A stretch of 64,000 nucleotides of DNA. Origin: Methanoculleus taiwanensis (lineage in GTDB: Archaea > Halobacteriota > Methanomicrobia > Methanomicrobiales > Methanoculleaceae). A program made the translations under genes and the position numbers. The stretch spans positions 186,001 to 250,000 of the forward strand of contig NZ_LHQS01000001.1 of NCBI RefSeq assembly GCF_004102725.1. Reading direction: 5' to 3'. This document shows, piece after piece, positions 41,909 to 51,575 of this stretch (positions are counted from its first letter, which is position 1; each line of letters opens with the position of its first letter). Under the pieces are notes generated by a model. The model did no database searches. It saw only the letters and a program-made list of their open reading frames with translations, and was not told where the DNA came from.

Positions 41909-42316
41909 TTACACCATCCCCTGCAGCCCCATCGTCACCAGCATCATTGCTGCAGCCGCCGAAAGCCCGAAGATGACCACCGCCCAGACGATCATGAAAG
42001 CGACGACCACCAGCATGCTCGTCTCCCGGTAGGGAACGAGGCCGTCGTTCATCCTTTTCGCCGTCCGGTAGGCGTCATAGCCGCCCCAGAGCCAGACCGC
42101 GACCCCGGGGACGATCATCACAAAGAGCCCGGCGAGGCTGCCGAACAGCACCAGAACACCTTTTCCGAACTGCCCGTTGTAGGCCTGCCCGAGGCCGTTG
42201 AAGAGGAGCGAGAGACCCGCCGCCATCGCCGGATTTTTCTTCTTCTCCCGGCGGGAGACCTCCGCCGCCGCAAGGGCATCCCGTATCGAGACCGGTTCTG
42301 CCGTTTCAGTACGCAC
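41909..42316 (-). CDS. TM2-like small membrane protein
   Basis: 135 residues with three to four hydrophobic segments. The core LSLLFNGLGQAYNGQFGKGV, IVPGVAVWLWGGYDAYRTAK is a TM2-domain-like motif (G-Q-x-Y-N-G-Q, a conserved D-A-x-R-T-A after the second helix). The N-terminal 30 residues are charged and cytoplasmic (AEVSRREKKKNP). It is clearly paralogous to the zinc-ribbon protein at 48449-48934, which keeps the same core. Role unknown. Confidence 0.75.
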   Translation of the reverse strand: MRTETAEPVSIRDALAAAEVSRREKKKNPAMAAGLSLLFNGLGQAYNGQFGKGVLVLFGSLAGLFVMIVPGVAVWLWGGYDAYRTAKRMNDGLVPYRETSMLVVVAFMIVWAVVIFGLSAAAAMMLVTMGLQGMV

Positions 42317-42418
42317 GATGCAGAGATACGCCCGATAGGAATATCAGCGTTTCCCGCAAGGGCGCTCCGATATCCTCATATCCTTCCGGCGCGATGCACT
42401 CTTTCGGAGAAAGCACAT

Positions 42419-42691
42419 ATGCCAGAGAGAGCGGTCACCACGGAAGAAGCAAAGATGATCGGCGAAGCGCTCGGCCTGACCTGGGATCGGTTCGACGTCG
42501 AGCAGTTCCGGCAGGGGATGGAGGTCGAACTCGAGCACGGCCTGCACGATCCGGCGACGAACGTGACGAACGACGACCTTCTGGTCACCGGCAAGATCGC
42601 TCTTGCGCACCTCAACGAGTTCCCGGACTATTACGACCGGCTCGAGGTCATGGAAGAAGAGGCGAAGCGCTACTGGAGCGGCAGAAGATAA
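42419..42691 (+). CDS. Small conserved protein, DUF5661-like
   Basis: 90 residues from ATG 42419, preceded by GGAGA. Acidic, helical and soluble: AVTTEEAKMIGEALGLTWDR, FDVEQFRQGMEVELEHGLHD and KIALAHLNEFPDYYDRLEVM. This EFRxGMxxELEHG-type pattern, with a following A-H-L-x-E-x-P-D-Y-Y-x-x-L, is typical of DUF5661 proteins common in archaea and phages; no biochemical role is known. Divergent from the TM2-like gene. Confidence 0.72.
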   Translation: MPERAVTTEEAKMIGEALGLTWDRFDVEQFRQGMEVELEHGLHDPATNVTNDDLLVTGKIALAHLNEFPDYYDRLEVMEEEAKRYWSGRR

Positions 42692-43007
42692 GTTCCCCGC
42701 AACAGCGGATCAGGGCGGCCACCCGCCTGGCCGCCTCGCACACTCCTTTGGAAGAGCACTCAAAGAGCCCGGGCTGTCGGGGTGGTGAGGGCGCGGCCTT
42801 TCCGCACGTAGAGTTCCAAAGAGGGCTCCATGAGGAGCCGGCGCTAGCCTTTATACAGGACATATCCTTAAAATCGTGAAAATTTCAAAAAATTCGATTA
42901 TTTTCAAGATTTTTTCCAGTTTGCGGTTATCCGTCGTCGATTCATTCCGGATGGCTTATATACCATCCTCAATCACATTTCGTCTATAGACATCTTTTGT
43001 GATTGCT
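42692..43007. other. Leader/promoter region of the large surface protein
   Basis: 316 bp. It contains a hairpin GGCTCC/GGAGCC with loop ATGA (42824-42839), a TATA-like CCTTTATACAGG near 42848, a strongly AT-rich tract about 42865-42915, and the best TATA box, CTTATATA, at about 42955-42962. The double promoter and AT tract suit high or regulated expression of the surface protein. Confidence 0.45.
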
Positions 43008-46000
43008 ATGTGTGGCATGCGGATGCAGGGAATAAACCCTCAGAACATCCTCTTCCGGGCGATCATCGTCCTGATTCTTGTCGGACTGCTGGCGATGCCG
43101 GCAGCGGCGGAAGAGGCACTCCCGGACGCGGTCCGGGTGGATGCAACGTATAACGAAATGACTCCTGACTACGGCTATCTGAACTTCTCGAGTATTCAGC
43201 CAGCGCTCGACGCCGTCGCCGAAGGCGGCACCGTCACCGTCGACGGGGGGACGTATACGGGACACCTGAACATAACGCAGGCCGTCTCGCTCGTCACCGA
43301 TGAAGACGCCGTCATCGACGCCGACGGCTGGGGTCTCGGTATCCTCATCTGCGTGGACGACGTCTCCGTTGAAGGCTTCACCGTGATCGGCGCGACGACC
43401 TACGGTATCGCCAGCAACATGGTTGACAACGCAGAGATCACCGGCAACACCGTCACCGTCCTCTCCGACGAGACCACGCTCGAAGCTCCCGTCGGGATCT
43501 ATCTCAACGGAGGCGCCGGCCATATCGTCACCGAGAACACCGTCACGGTGGAGAGCGATCTTCCTGAAGAGGCGGGTATTGTCGCCTGGAACGTGGAGAA
43601 CGCCGACGTCTCCGACAACATGGTCACCGTCTATGCCGAGTACGTCGCGATCGTACTCCTGGATACCGAGGCTTTAGAGGTTCATCCATTCGCCCAGTGG
43701 GGCGCAAGCGCCCGGCAGGACGAAGTCAGTGCTCTTGAGGATGAAGGGGACTTCAAATACGTCGAACCCATCGGGATTGTCGTGAACGGAACCGATGTAC
43801 TGATCGACGAGAACTCGATCGGGGTCGTCGCAACATGCCTCGGCGAGCCCGGCGAGGACGCCTTCTACGGAGCATACCCCCTCGGCATCAAGGCCGATGG
43901 CGAATCCGTCGAGGTCACGGACAACATAATTGAGGTCGAGAGCGAAGCCACCGACTACTCCTACGGCGACGGAATTGCGGCGAGGGGTGCGCTTGCTCTC
44001 ATCGAAGGCAACACCATCACCTCGATTGTGACCGCAGAGGATGCGGAGCCGTGGGGTATCAACCTCTACGATGCCCTGAAAGGCCAGGTCCTCGAGAACG
44101 AGGTCACTATCGCCATCTTCGCCGACTACGCCGACGATACCTACGGCATTCTTGCGGAAGAGTCCGGGAAGGCGCAGATACTCGACAATAACGTCACCTA
44201 TACCGCAGAGATCGGCGGCCTGGATATCACCGAAGCGGGCGCCGGTATCGAAGGCGTCGCCGTCTATGACTGCTACCAGTCGCAGGTCGCCGGGAACGAC
44301 GTTGAAGTCGCCATCATGGTCCTGGCGGTGAACGGACTCGATATCGGATCGGAAGACTCCGGCCTCTCCTCGACCGCCGCAGAGGTCTATGCCGACCTCA
44401 CCGGCGAGATCGTCGAAGGGTGGGCCGGAGCAACCGGTATCGACGTCGACGAAAGTGACGAAGCCTGGGTCCTCGAAAACGAGATCGCCGTCGAGGTGCT
44501 CCTCGCATCGGTGGACATCGCCGAGAACGTAAGCGTCGTCGAAGGCGGGATCTGGTCGACGGGCCTGCTGATCGAGGATTCGTACGGTGCCGTAGCCTTC
44601 GGGAATACCATCGATGCCGGTTTCATGACGGCGGCAGAGGGGATCGGTAGCGGCGACAACGCCAGCGTCGCCTACACCAGACTCTCCAGCGAAGTCGCCG
44701 GCGTGGTACTCTACGACACAGAGGATGCGGAGGTCTCCGAAAACTGCATTACGGCCGAGAGCCTCCAGATTACCGTCGCGGAAGCCCTGGCAGCCATTTC
44801 GGAGGACGGCGGTCTGGTGTATCTCCTCGACACCCAGCTGGCCGAGGACGAGACGGAGATGAACGCGTTTGCCGCGTCTCTCGATGAAGAGGGTGCATAT
44901 GCGGAGGCAATCTGGGAAGGCCTGAACGAGACCGCGCTCGCCCGCACACGCACAACTGCGGCCGCGGCCGGTATCTACGCCGATACCGATGGCGATACCG
45001 AGATCTATGACAACACCGTCGACGTAGCAATCGACTCTCTGGTCATGGATATCGCAATGTACGAAGTCATCAGTGAGGATGCGGTGACGTCCGCAGTCGG
45101 TCTTGCACAGGGCTTCGGTATCATCGGCCCCGACGGGTACGATGCATCCATATGCGGGAATACCGTCACGGTGGAATCAACCGGTGCCATTGAGGCAGTC
45201 TCAGCCGAAGGAGAGGTGTCCGCCGCAAGCGTACTGAGCGAATCGCAGCTCCGCGTCGCTGCACGGGGTATCGTCGGCCTTGCAGAGGAGAACGACATCT
45301 CCGATAACACTGTCGACATCGCCGCGATCGGCGAGTCCGAAGCCCTTGCATTCGAGGAAGTGCCCGACAGCCTGGCCGTTGCAGCCTCGCTGATCAAAAC
45401 CCGTGCGGTCGGCATCACGATTCCCCTCGCCGCAGAGTCTTATGACAACGAAGTCAGCGACAACACGGTGAATGTTCTCTCCACCCTGACGCCCGTCTCT
45501 GCGGCAGAGGGCGTCTCCGGGGAAATCGCGGCGATCGTACAGGGCAGGGCTGCCGGCATCGGCATTCGCGCACCCAACGCCTGGATCTCCGGCAACGAGG
45601 TGGACGTCATCGCATGTGTGGATAACGCCACCGCCGTCGCTGCCGAGGCATCCATACAGGAAGTGATAAGCGAAAACATTGCGATCGCAACCGCTCAGGG
45701 TATTGTGACGAAGAACGCCATTGTCGAGGATAACGTCGTCTCCGCTGAAGGCATCGCCACCGGAACGGTCATTTCCGAGACGGAAGAACTCCTCGAGAAC
45801 GCCGATGCCCTCATCCTCACCGAAGCCGTCGGCATCGGTATCCACGACCGCGGCCTCTCCACGATGATGCGCAACACCGTCACCGGAAACGGAGAAGCGG
45901 CCCTCTACGGCTATCTCGAGGGCTACCGCCTCGATGGGTTCGGCGTCGCCTTCGCCGAAGGTCTGGGTATCATGACGAATGGCGGAACCGTTGCCTACAA

Positions 46001-46802
46001 CAATATCGAGAGCGGCCTGCTGGGCGACTATAAAAAGGACATCCCGACCAGCGCGGCATACAACTGGTGGGGCGATGCAAGCGGTCCGTCCGGTTACGGC
46101 CCGGGAACAGGAAGCCCCATCTACGGCGTCATCTACTACGACGATCCCATGACCTGGGAACCCTGGCTGACCCGCCCCTACGAGACCGTCCTTGACGAGG
46201 ATAAGGCATACCTCGGTATCGAGCTCCGGCCCGACACGGGTCTTTCGAAGGGCTGGAACACGCTCTCGACGCCGATAGCCCTTGAGGACAATTCCTGGCG
46301 TGCCATCACCAGCATGGGCGAGGGGCTGAACTACAGCATCGCCTACACCTGGGACGCCGTCAGCCAGCGGTGGGTGCAGGTGCTTGACACCACCCGGATA
46401 AGCCCACTCGACGCCGTCTACGTGAAACTGCGTGAGGACGCCCGTCTTCCGGTCGCTATCAGCCCGGAGATCACGAGCCCGCCGGTGAAGTATCTCAAAT
46501 CCGGCTGGAACCTCATCGGCCCTGCGTATGCCTTCGATCAGGATACCCTTGCATGGGACGAGATGAAGGTCGACAAGGCACTCATTTCGATCGAAGAGAC
46601 GCCGGCAGGCCTCACCGGCTACACCGTCGTTCTCTCCCCGTCGATCAACGACGAAGCATGGGCGTATACCGCCGGCGCCGCCAAGACACCGACGATGAGC
46701 ACCGGCTACGGCTACTGGGTCCAGATGGAGAACCCGGACGCCCTGGCCGGCTTCAGCTCGACGCCCCTCAATCTCCCGGAGATCGATCTCGGGTGGGGCT
46801 AA
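43008..46802 (+). CDS. Large secreted beta-helix surface protein
   Basis: 1264 residues from ATG 43008 (GTG 42999 and ATGs 43017 and 43023 are possible). A signal peptide contains FRAIIVLILVGLLAMPAAAE. Residues about 50-1020 are a long right-handed parallel beta-helix with many repeated N-T-V/N-x-I turns (EITGNTVTVLSDETT, VTDNIIEVES, VSDNTVNVLS) and an SIQPALDAVAEGGTVTVDGG start, as in NosD/pectate-lyase-like surface proteins. AYNWWGDASGPSGYG closes the helix. The C-terminal 200 residues hold two related units, LSKGWNTLSTPIALED and LKSGWNLIGPAYAFDQ. Very acidic. No C-terminal anchor is seen, so attachment to the S-layer is unclear. The next gene may provide a partner. Confidence 0.85.
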   Translation: MCGMRMQGINPQNILFRAIIVLILVGLLAMPAAAEEALPDAVRVDATYNEMTPDYGYLNFSSIQPALDAVAEGGTVTVDGGTYTGHLNITQAVSLVTDEDAVIDADGWGLGILICVDDVSVEGFTVIGATTYGIASNMVDNAEITGNTVTVLSDETTLEAPVGIYLNGGAGHIVTENTVTVESDLPEEAGIVAWNVENADVSDNMVTVYAEYVAIVLLDTEALEVHPFAQWGASARQDEVSALEDEGDFKYVEPIGIVVNGTDVLIDENSIGVVATCLGEPGEDAFYGAYPLGIKADGESVEVTDNIIEVESEATDYSYGDGIAARGALALIEGNTITSIVTAEDAEPWGINLYDALKGQVLENEVTIAIFADYADDTYGILAEESGKAQILDNNVTYTAEIGGLDITEAGAGIEGVAVYDCYQSQVAGNDVEVAIMVLAVNGLDIGSEDSGLSSTAAEVYADLTGEIVEGWAGATGIDVDESDEAWVLENEIAVEVLLASVDIAENVSVVEGGIWSTGLLIEDSYGAVAFGNTIDAGFMTAAEGIGSGDNASVAYTRLSSEVAGVVLYDTEDAEVSENCITAESLQITVAEALAAISEDGGLVYLLDTQLAEDETEMNAFAASLDEEGAYAEAIWEGLNETALARTRTTAAAAGIYADTDGDTEIYDNTVDVAIDSLVMDIAMYEVISEDAVTSAVGLAQGFGIIGPDGYDASICGNTVTVESTGAIEAVSAEGEVSAASVLSESQLRVAARGIVGLAEENDISDNTVDIAAIGESEALAFEEVPDSLAVAASLIKTRAVGITIPLAAESYDNEVSDNTVNVLSTLTPVSAAEGVSGEIAAIVQGRAAGIGIRAPNAWISGNEVDVIACVDNATAVAAEASIQEVISENIAIATAQGIVTKNAIVEDNVVSAEGIATGTVISETEELLENADALILTEAVGIGIHDRGLSTMMRNTVTGNGEAALYGYLEGYRLDGFGVAFAEGLGIMTNGGTVAYNNIESGLLGDYKKDIPTSAAYNWWGDASGPSGYGPGTGSPIYGVIYYDDPMTWEPWLTRPYETVLDEDKAYLGIELRPDTGLSKGWNTLSTPIALEDNSWRAITSMGEGLNYSIAYTWDAVSQRWVQVLDTTRISPLDAVYVKLREDARLPVAISPEITSPPVKYLKSGWNLIGPAYAFDQDTLAWDEMKVDKALISIEETPAGLTGYTVVLSPSINDEAWAYTAGAAKTPTMSTGYGYWVQMENPDALAGFSSTPLNLPEIDLGWG

Positions 46803-46839
46803 CACCCCCCCCTCCTCTCCACACCGTGAGGACCCAACC

Positions 46840-47979
46840 ATGCAGAGAACCACACACACACTCGCACTCCTGCTGGCACTCGCAGTCCTGACCGTGCCGG
46901 CAGTCGCAGAAGATCCGTCCGGACCGGTGCCCCATGCCTTCTACGGCACCCTGCTGGATTCCGACGGGACGGCAGCGCCGGTCGGGACCATCGTCGTCGC
47001 TTCGGTCAGGGGACAGAACGTGGGAAGTATCACCGTCACCACGGCAGGCGAGTACGGCAATGCCGCTGACGGAGCTGCAAAGCTCATCGTCTGGAACAAC
47101 GCTCTGGTCACCGGCGATCCGATCACATTCTATATCGACGGTGTCCGTGCCGCAGAGACCGCTTCCTTTGAGGCAGAAATGGTGACACGCCTCAATCTCA
47201 CCGCAAGCGCTCCGCTGCCGAAAGAGCAGCCAGGGGAGAGCACGACCGAACCAGTCTCCCCGAAGCAGGGCCAGGAGACGACGGTGACCGGTAATGCGAC
47301 CGGCACCTCAGTCACCATCACGACGACGGTCGACCTGACGGACGAGACGATAGCCTTCACGGCCTTTGAAGAGCCTCCGGACAACCAGGCTGTTCCCTCG
47401 ACCCTGGCATCCGTCGGGCGGTACGCCGAGATCACGAGCACCATCTCGAACAATCAGATCCAGAGCGTAACGATCCGTATCTTCTACACCGACGCCGATA
47501 TCGCCGCCGCAGGGATAGACGAGGCGAGCATCCGGGTCTACTGGTGGAACCCGACCGCTCAGGTCTGGGAACAGCTCCCCGGCGGCGTCGACACTGCTCA
47601 GAACGTTGCCTGGGGCACGACGAGCCACTTCTCCACCTTCGCTCTCCTCTCGGTGAAAGCGGTCACCCCGACACCGGGCGGCGGCGGAGGTGGCGGCAGC
47701 GCGGCCGGCGGTGCAGCAGGCCCGATCGTCTATCCGACCGATACCTTCGGGACGCCGACGGTGACCCCGACCGTGACGGCAACGATGCCGACCAACATTC
47801 CAACGACGGCCGCTCCTGGTGAGACGGTGGTTCCGGGCGGAGCAGCGGGGCAGCAACCCGGCGAGCCCGGAGCAAGCGGCGGGCAGACGGGAGAAGAACT
47901 TCCGATGGCCATCATCGCCATCGCGGTTCTCGTCATCGCCGGTATCGCGGCTGCCTTCTTCTTCCTGAAGAAGCAGTAA
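46840..47979 (+). CDS. Secreted surface protein with C-terminal membrane anchor
   Basis: 379 residues. Signal peptide TLALLLALAVLTVPAVAE. A beta domain (about 30-125) with AFYGTLLDSDGTAAPVGTIV precedes a second one (about 155-275) with SVTIRIFYTDADIAAAGIDE, WWNPTAQVWEQLPGGVDT and TSHFSTFALL, a pattern common in methanogen surface proteins. A low-complexity Gly, then Thr/Pro-rich stalk (about 280-345) leads to a membrane helix (AIIAIAVLVIAGIAAAFFFL) and KKQ. The stalk is probably O-glycosylated. It follows the beta-helix protein by 37 bp, so the two are likely co-expressed and may form one surface complex (inference). Confidence 0.82.
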   Translation: MQRTTHTLALLLALAVLTVPAVAEDPSGPVPHAFYGTLLDSDGTAAPVGTIVVASVRGQNVGSITVTTAGEYGNAADGAAKLIVWNNALVTGDPITFYIDGVRAAETASFEAEMVTRLNLTASAPLPKEQPGESTTEPVSPKQGQETTVTGNATGTSVTITTTVDLTDETIAFTAFEEPPDNQAVPSTLASVGRYAEITSTISNNQIQSVTIRIFYTDADIAAAGIDEASIRVYWWNPTAQVWEQLPGGVDTAQNVAWGTTSHFSTFALLSVKAVTPTPGGGGGGGSAAGGAAGPIVYPTDTFGTPTVTPTVTATMPTNIPTTAAPGETVVPGGAAGQQPGEPGASGGQTGEELPMAIIAIAVLVIAGIAAAFFFLKKQ

Positions 47980-48448
47980 CCCGAAACACTTCCTTTTTTC
48001 AGGCAGGGCTCTCTTCCGCACGATTCGTCAAGCGACACTTAAATAGCCGCAATTCCGGCCGGATCCGGCTAAATTTCGACCCGCACAGAAGCCCCCAGAC
48101 GGCCGATCTCGTGGCGGGGTATGGATTACATCCTCCGAACATTACCTTCGCTCATATCGCTGTTATACCTCGGTGAATTTTCCGGCAATCAGGAATCAGA
48201 GCGCAATGCTCCGGGTTCCGGGAGCACCCGGATCAGTCGTCTGAAACCGGCCTTAAAATCAAAAAAGAACCCTAATGTGCCCTTGGTTCAGGGCGGAAAG
48301 AGGGCGGGTCCCCACCCGGCCATCCCGGAGACCGCCGGGCACTCTCGAGCAGCCCCATACAGGACGACGGCGACAGCATCCCGGGGGCGGAAGGGTGGCG
48401 GGTCTGCACCGACAGTCCGCAGAAAAACACGCGGATCCGGAGGCGCCC
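47980..48448. other. 469-bp intergenic region between convergent genes
   Basis: Apart from the oligo-T tract at 47992, it holds CTTAAATAG (near 48038, TATA-like, plus strand). No convincing gene follows: the frame from ATG 48121 becomes Arg/Pro/Gly-rich and runs antisense through the TM2-like gene. I see nothing else in it. Confidence 0.4.
47992..47999 (+). terminator. Oligo-T terminator after the surface-protein genes
   Basis: CCTTTTTT 15-20 bases after the stop at 47979, consistent with U-tract termination. Confidence 0.4.
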
Positions 48449-48934
48449 TCACGGCCCCTGCGGGAGGGTCGGTTCCCCGGGAAGCCCCAGAAGCGGGAAA
48501 CCCCCCTGCGGTAGACCGAAGAGGACGTTCCCAAGCGATGTTGCGAAGATGAAGAGCAGCATGAGCGCGACGAGCCAGATCGCAAGGAAGATGACCATAT
48601 CGCGCCGCCGGATCTCCCGGAACGCGATCTCGCCGGCATTCATCCGCCGTGCCGTCCTGTGGGCGTCGTAGATACCGTAGAGCCAGACCACGACGCCGGG
48701 CACGATGAAGAGGAAAAGCCCGGCGAGCGTCCCGAAGAGGACGGCAAGGCCCTTCGCAAGCTGGCCGTTGTAGACCTGCCCGGCACCGTCGAAGAAGACC
48801 GAAAGAAAGAACGCCGTCCAGGGATTCTTATCCCTCCGCAGGTAACTGCCCGGAACGCTCGCCCCGCAGCTCTGACAGTACTCGACCCCTTCCGACCGGA
48901 GCGGCTCCCCACACGTCTCGCAGACCTTTGCCAT
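48449..48934 (-). CDS. Zinc-ribbon TM2-like membrane protein
   Basis: 161 residues from ATG 48934. An N-terminal zinc ribbon (VCETCGEPLRSEGVEYCQSC: two CxxC pairs) is followed by a membrane core LSVFFDGAGQVYNGQLAKGL, IVPGVVVWLYGIYDAHRTAR, and a third helix VIFLAIWLVALMLLFIFATS. A Gly/Pro-rich tail ends the protein. It is a paralog of 41909-42316, which lacks the zinc ribbon. Function unknown. Confidence 0.8.
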   Translation of the reverse strand: MAKVCETCGEPLRSEGVEYCQSCGASVPGSYLRRDKNPWTAFFLSVFFDGAGQVYNGQLAKGLAVLFGTLAGLFLFIVPGVVVWLYGIYDAHRTARRMNAGEIAFREIRRRDMVIFLAIWLVALMLLFIFATSLGNVLFGLPQGGFPLLGLPGEPTLPQGP

Positions 48935-49041
48935 CCCTTCACCCCTCGGGGGTGAGTGGCAACGAGAATATATAGCGTTTTCCCATGCCGGGCAGAAAAA
49001 ACGCGAAGGCTTATTGCGCATCGTCAAGCGAGTATACAAGC

Positions 49042-49260
49042 ATGGATGCGAGGAGAGGTGAAGCGGCCTGGACGAGGATCCGGCAGCGCCGGCTCTTCGA
49101 CGGCGCAGAATACTACGCCGAACGGCTCTTTGAGACCCAGCAGGCCGCACGCAGTTACGCCCGCCTGCTCGAGACGCGGGGCGCGATTGTCCAGGTGGCT
49201 CCCTCGCACGCGGAGGGAGGGAAACGAGGCTATGCCGTCTTCGTCCGGCGGGAGCGATGA
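49042..49260 (+). CDS. Small basic hypothetical protein
   Basis: 72 residues from ATG 49042, about 28 bases after a TATA-like GCTTATTGC, so probably leaderless. Composition is Arg/Ala-rich with a regular alternation: AAWTRIRQRRLFDGAEYYAE, LFETQQAARSYARLLETRGA and KRGYAVFVRRER. The Q-A-A-x-x-Y-A-x-x-L helix followed by an I-V-Q-V strand could be a small alpha/beta fold. Its 3' end overlaps the converging acetyltransferase gene by 31 bp. Not recognised; moderate support only. Confidence 0.5.
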   Translation: MDARRGEAAWTRIRQRRLFDGAEYYAERLFETQQAARSYARLLETRGAIVQVAPSHAEGGKRGYAVFVRRER

Positions 49261-49823
49261 TCCCGGCCGGCACTTCCCGCGAGGTACTCCTCTTTTACAA
49301 TCCCGTAGATCCCGATATCCTCAAAAAAACCCCACTTCTGCACATGCCGGCGGAGGCACCCTTCGTAGGCCATGCCGCACTTCTGCATAACCCTCGCCGA
49401 GGCGGGGTTCCGGGTAAAGTACATCGCGTAAATCCGGTTTAAACCGAGCCCCCCGAACCCGTATGCAATGATCGCCCCTGCAGCCTCGGTGGCATAGCCC
49501 CGGTTCCAGTAAGGCTTTCCTATCCAGTAACCGAGCTCTCCGCGCCGGTGCCGCCGGTCGATGTTCATGAGTCCGATCGCACCGATGAGCAGGTCGTCGT
49601 CGGCGGGGGTGACCGCAAAGACCACCATCTCCCCGAGCACGAACCCTTCTTCGTGGCCGGCGATCCAGGACCCCGCCACGCCGTCCGGGTACGGATAGGG
49701 GATATCGAGGGCATTCGCCGCAACGTCGTAGTCCCCGGCGAGCCGCTGCACCTCCGGGGCGTCAGTAAGGGTCATCGGGCGAAGGAGGAGCCGCTCGGTC
49801 GCAAGCGTGGGCTGACGGGTCAT
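49230..49823 (-). CDS. GNAT family N-acetyltransferase, RimJ/RimL type
   Basis: 197 residues. The start LATERLLLRPMTLTDAPEVQ and the acetyl-CoA loop YWIGKPYWNRGYATEAAGAI are typical of RimJ/RimL-like enzymes, followed by GLNRIYAMYFTRNPASARVM and GMAYEGCLRRHV. These acetylate protein N-termini or antibiotics and metabolites; the substrate here is not known. The last 35 residues (SAGRDHRSRRTKTA) are basic and may be a readthrough tail beyond the domain. No operon partners. Confidence 0.88.
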   Translation of the reverse strand: MTRQPTLATERLLLRPMTLTDAPEVQRLAGDYDVAANALDIPYPYPDGVAGSWIAGHEEGFVLGEMVVFAVTPADDDLLIGAIGLMNIDRRHRRGELGYWIGKPYWNRGYATEAAGAIIAYGFGGLGLNRIYAMYFTRNPASARVMQKCGMAYEGCLRRHVQKWGFFEDIGIYGIVKEEYLAGSAGRDHRSRRTKTA

Positions 49824-49892
49824 ACTCTGATCCTCACCCTTTCAGTAGCGGAATACTTAAAAACCTGCCACATGGGCGCTCCCGGAGCCGGA

Positions 49893-50345
49893 TCACGGAA
49901 TCTCGCGGATCTCAAGCGGTCCGTAGAACGCCCTGCTCTCCCAGACGACCGTTCCGTCGGGCTCGCGGATCACGGCATCGACCGTGACCGTCTCGCCGGG
50001 GCGGCGGTCAACGAGGATGATGACGGGATTTTCCGGGCCGACGTTCTCATAGAGCCGATCGTCCGCCCGTTCCCGGGTAGTGCTGTCTGTCAGAACCTCA
50101 TAGGAGACCCGGTATGCCGTCGGCTCATCGCTCCGTGGAACATACCGGGCGATGATGCGCTCCTCGGTGACGAACCCCTCCTCGAAGAACGCCCCCGCCT
50201 CGCCGGTCAGTACCTGGACGGGCGTCTCAGACAGGGTGACGATGCCGCCGGACGGGGGTGCGCCGGGGGTGGTGCACCCGGCCGCGAGTAGCCCTGCCGC
50301 GACGAAGAGGATGAGAATACCGATGGGTTGTGATCGCGGGGTCAT
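49893..50345 (-). CDS. Secreted lipoprotein
   Basis: 150 residues from ATG 50345. Signal peptide GILILFVAAGLLAAG with lipobox AAGCTT. The mature part is a beta-sandwich-like domain: RYVPRSDEPTAYRVSYEVLT, PVIILVDRRPGETVTVDAVI and GTVVWESRAFYGPLEI, resembling small surface lipoproteins with an immunoglobulin-like fold. Function unknown. Divergent from gap with 170 bp of shared upstream sequence. Confidence 0.72.
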   Translation of the reverse strand: MTPRSQPIGILILFVAAGLLAAGCTTPGAPPSGGIVTLSETPVQVLTGEAGAFFEEGFVTEERIIARYVPRSDEPTAYRVSYEVLTDSTTRERADDRLYENVGPENPVIILVDRRPGETVTVDAVIREPDGTVVWESRAFYGPLEIREIP

Positions 50346-50479
50346 GCTGCTGACCCGTTGATCGAGAGAGGATGTAGAGGTTTTGGAGCAGGTAAGCTGG
50401 TATAGGAAATTATAGGCGGCAGGAAGGCCTTGAAACCTGAATCGCCCCGGAATGGCGAGCAACCCGTGCAATTTTCAGC

Positions 50480-50490
50480 AACCTTTATCA
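50480..50490 (+). promoter_or_regulatory. TATA box for the glyceraldehyde-3-phosphate dehydrogenase gene
   Basis: CCTTTATCAGG centred near 50486, about 29 bases before the ATG at 50516. Predicts a leaderless or nearly leaderless mRNA. Confidence 0.5.
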
Positions 50491-50515
50491 GGTTTTGTTC
50501 TGTATTCCAACGTAC

Positions 50516-51538
50516 ATGATCAAAGTAGCCATCAACGGGTACGGCACCATCGGCAAAAGGGTGGCCGATGCGGTTGCCGCTCAGCCTGATATGGAAGTTA
50601 TCGGCGTATCCAAGACAAGCGTCAGCGCTGAGGCGTTCATTGCCGGAAAGCGCGGCTACCCTCTTTATATCACCGACCTCTCGAAACGCGAGGCGTTCGA
50701 GAAGGCCGGGATCGCGGTCGCCGGCGACGTCGAGGAGATGATCAAGAAGGCCGATATCATCGTCGACGCCACTCCCGGCGGTGTCGGGGCGAAGAATAAG
50801 CCGATCTACGAACTCTACCAGAAGAAAGCAATCTACCAGGGCGGCGAGGATCACGAGGTCGCCGGCACGAGCTTCAATGCGCACGCGAACTACAAAGAAG
50901 CCATCGACAAACAGTTCGTCCGCGTCGTCTCCTGCAACACCACCGGGCTCGTCCGGGTCATCAACGCACTCGATCAGGCCTTCGGCGTCCGGAAGGTCCG
51001 GGCGGTGATGGTGCGCCGCGGCGGCGACCCGAACGACATCAAACGCGGACCGATCGACGCCATCGTCTTAAACCCGCAGACGATCCCGAGCCACCACGGC
51101 CCCGACGTTCAGACCGTGCTCCCGCAGATCAACATCGTCACCATGGCGATGATCGTCCCGACGACCTTCATGCACATGCATACCATCCATGCCGAGCTTG
51201 ACAAGGAGACAAACCGCGATGAGGTTCTGAAGATCTTCCGGGAGCACAGCCGCATCGGCCTCGTCACCAAAGCGACGAAGATCACGAGCAACGCAGAGCT
51301 CCGCGAGTATACCCAGGATCTCGGCCGGCCGCGGACGGATCTCTGGGAGAACGGAGTATTCGAGGATTCGGTCTCGGTGCTCGACGGAAAGGAATTCTTC
51401 TGCTTCCAGGCGATCCACCAGGAGGCGGACGTCATCCCCGAGAACATCGACGCCATCCGCGCCATGATGGGAACGGTGAAGGATCCGGCGGAATCCATCC
51501 GGATGACCAACGACGCGCTCGGCTTTGTGGCCATCTAG
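50516..51538 (+). CDS. gap: Type II (archaeal) glyceraldehyde-3-phosphate dehydrogenase
   Basis: 340 residues from ATG 50516. The Rossmann start [20 protein letters not shown] and the catalytic Cys in [11 protein letters not shown] are diagnostic of archaeal type II phosphorylating GAPDH, along with the [17 protein letters not shown] segment. It interconverts glyceraldehyde-3-phosphate and 1,3-bisphosphoglycerate, mostly in the gluconeogenic direction in methanogens, usually with NADP. Length matches the family. First gene of a same-strand run with tyrS, rio1 and pno1; tyrS follows after 37 bp. Confidence 0.96.
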   Translation: MIKVAINGYGTIGKRVADAVAAQPDMEVIGVSKTSVSAEAFIAGKRGYPLYITDLSKREAFEKAGIAVAGDVEEMIKKADIIVDATPGGVGAKNKPIYELYQKKAIYQGGEDHEVAGTSFNAHANYKEAIDKQFVRVVSCNTTGLVRVINALDQAFGVRKVRAVMVRRGGDPNDIKRGPIDAIVLNPQTIPSHHGPDVQTVLPQINIVTMAMIVPTTFMHMHTIHAELDKETNRDEVLKIFREHSRIGLVTKATKITSNAELREYTQDLGRPRTDLWENGVFEDSVSVLDGKEFFCFQAIHQEADVIPENIDAIRAMMGTVKDPAESIRMTNDALGFVAI

Positions 51539-51575
51539 AAGAAGCATTAACACCACATCCTACCCATTATTTTTA

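Noticed and set aside
45201-46859. 552-codon minus-strand frame
   Set aside because: Antisense to the beta-helix surface protein, with no signal peptide or recognisable domain.
48121-48552. Plus-strand 143-codon frame
   Set aside because: First 30 residues look plausible but the rest is Arg/Gly/Pro-rich and antisense to the zinc-ribbon TM2-like gene.
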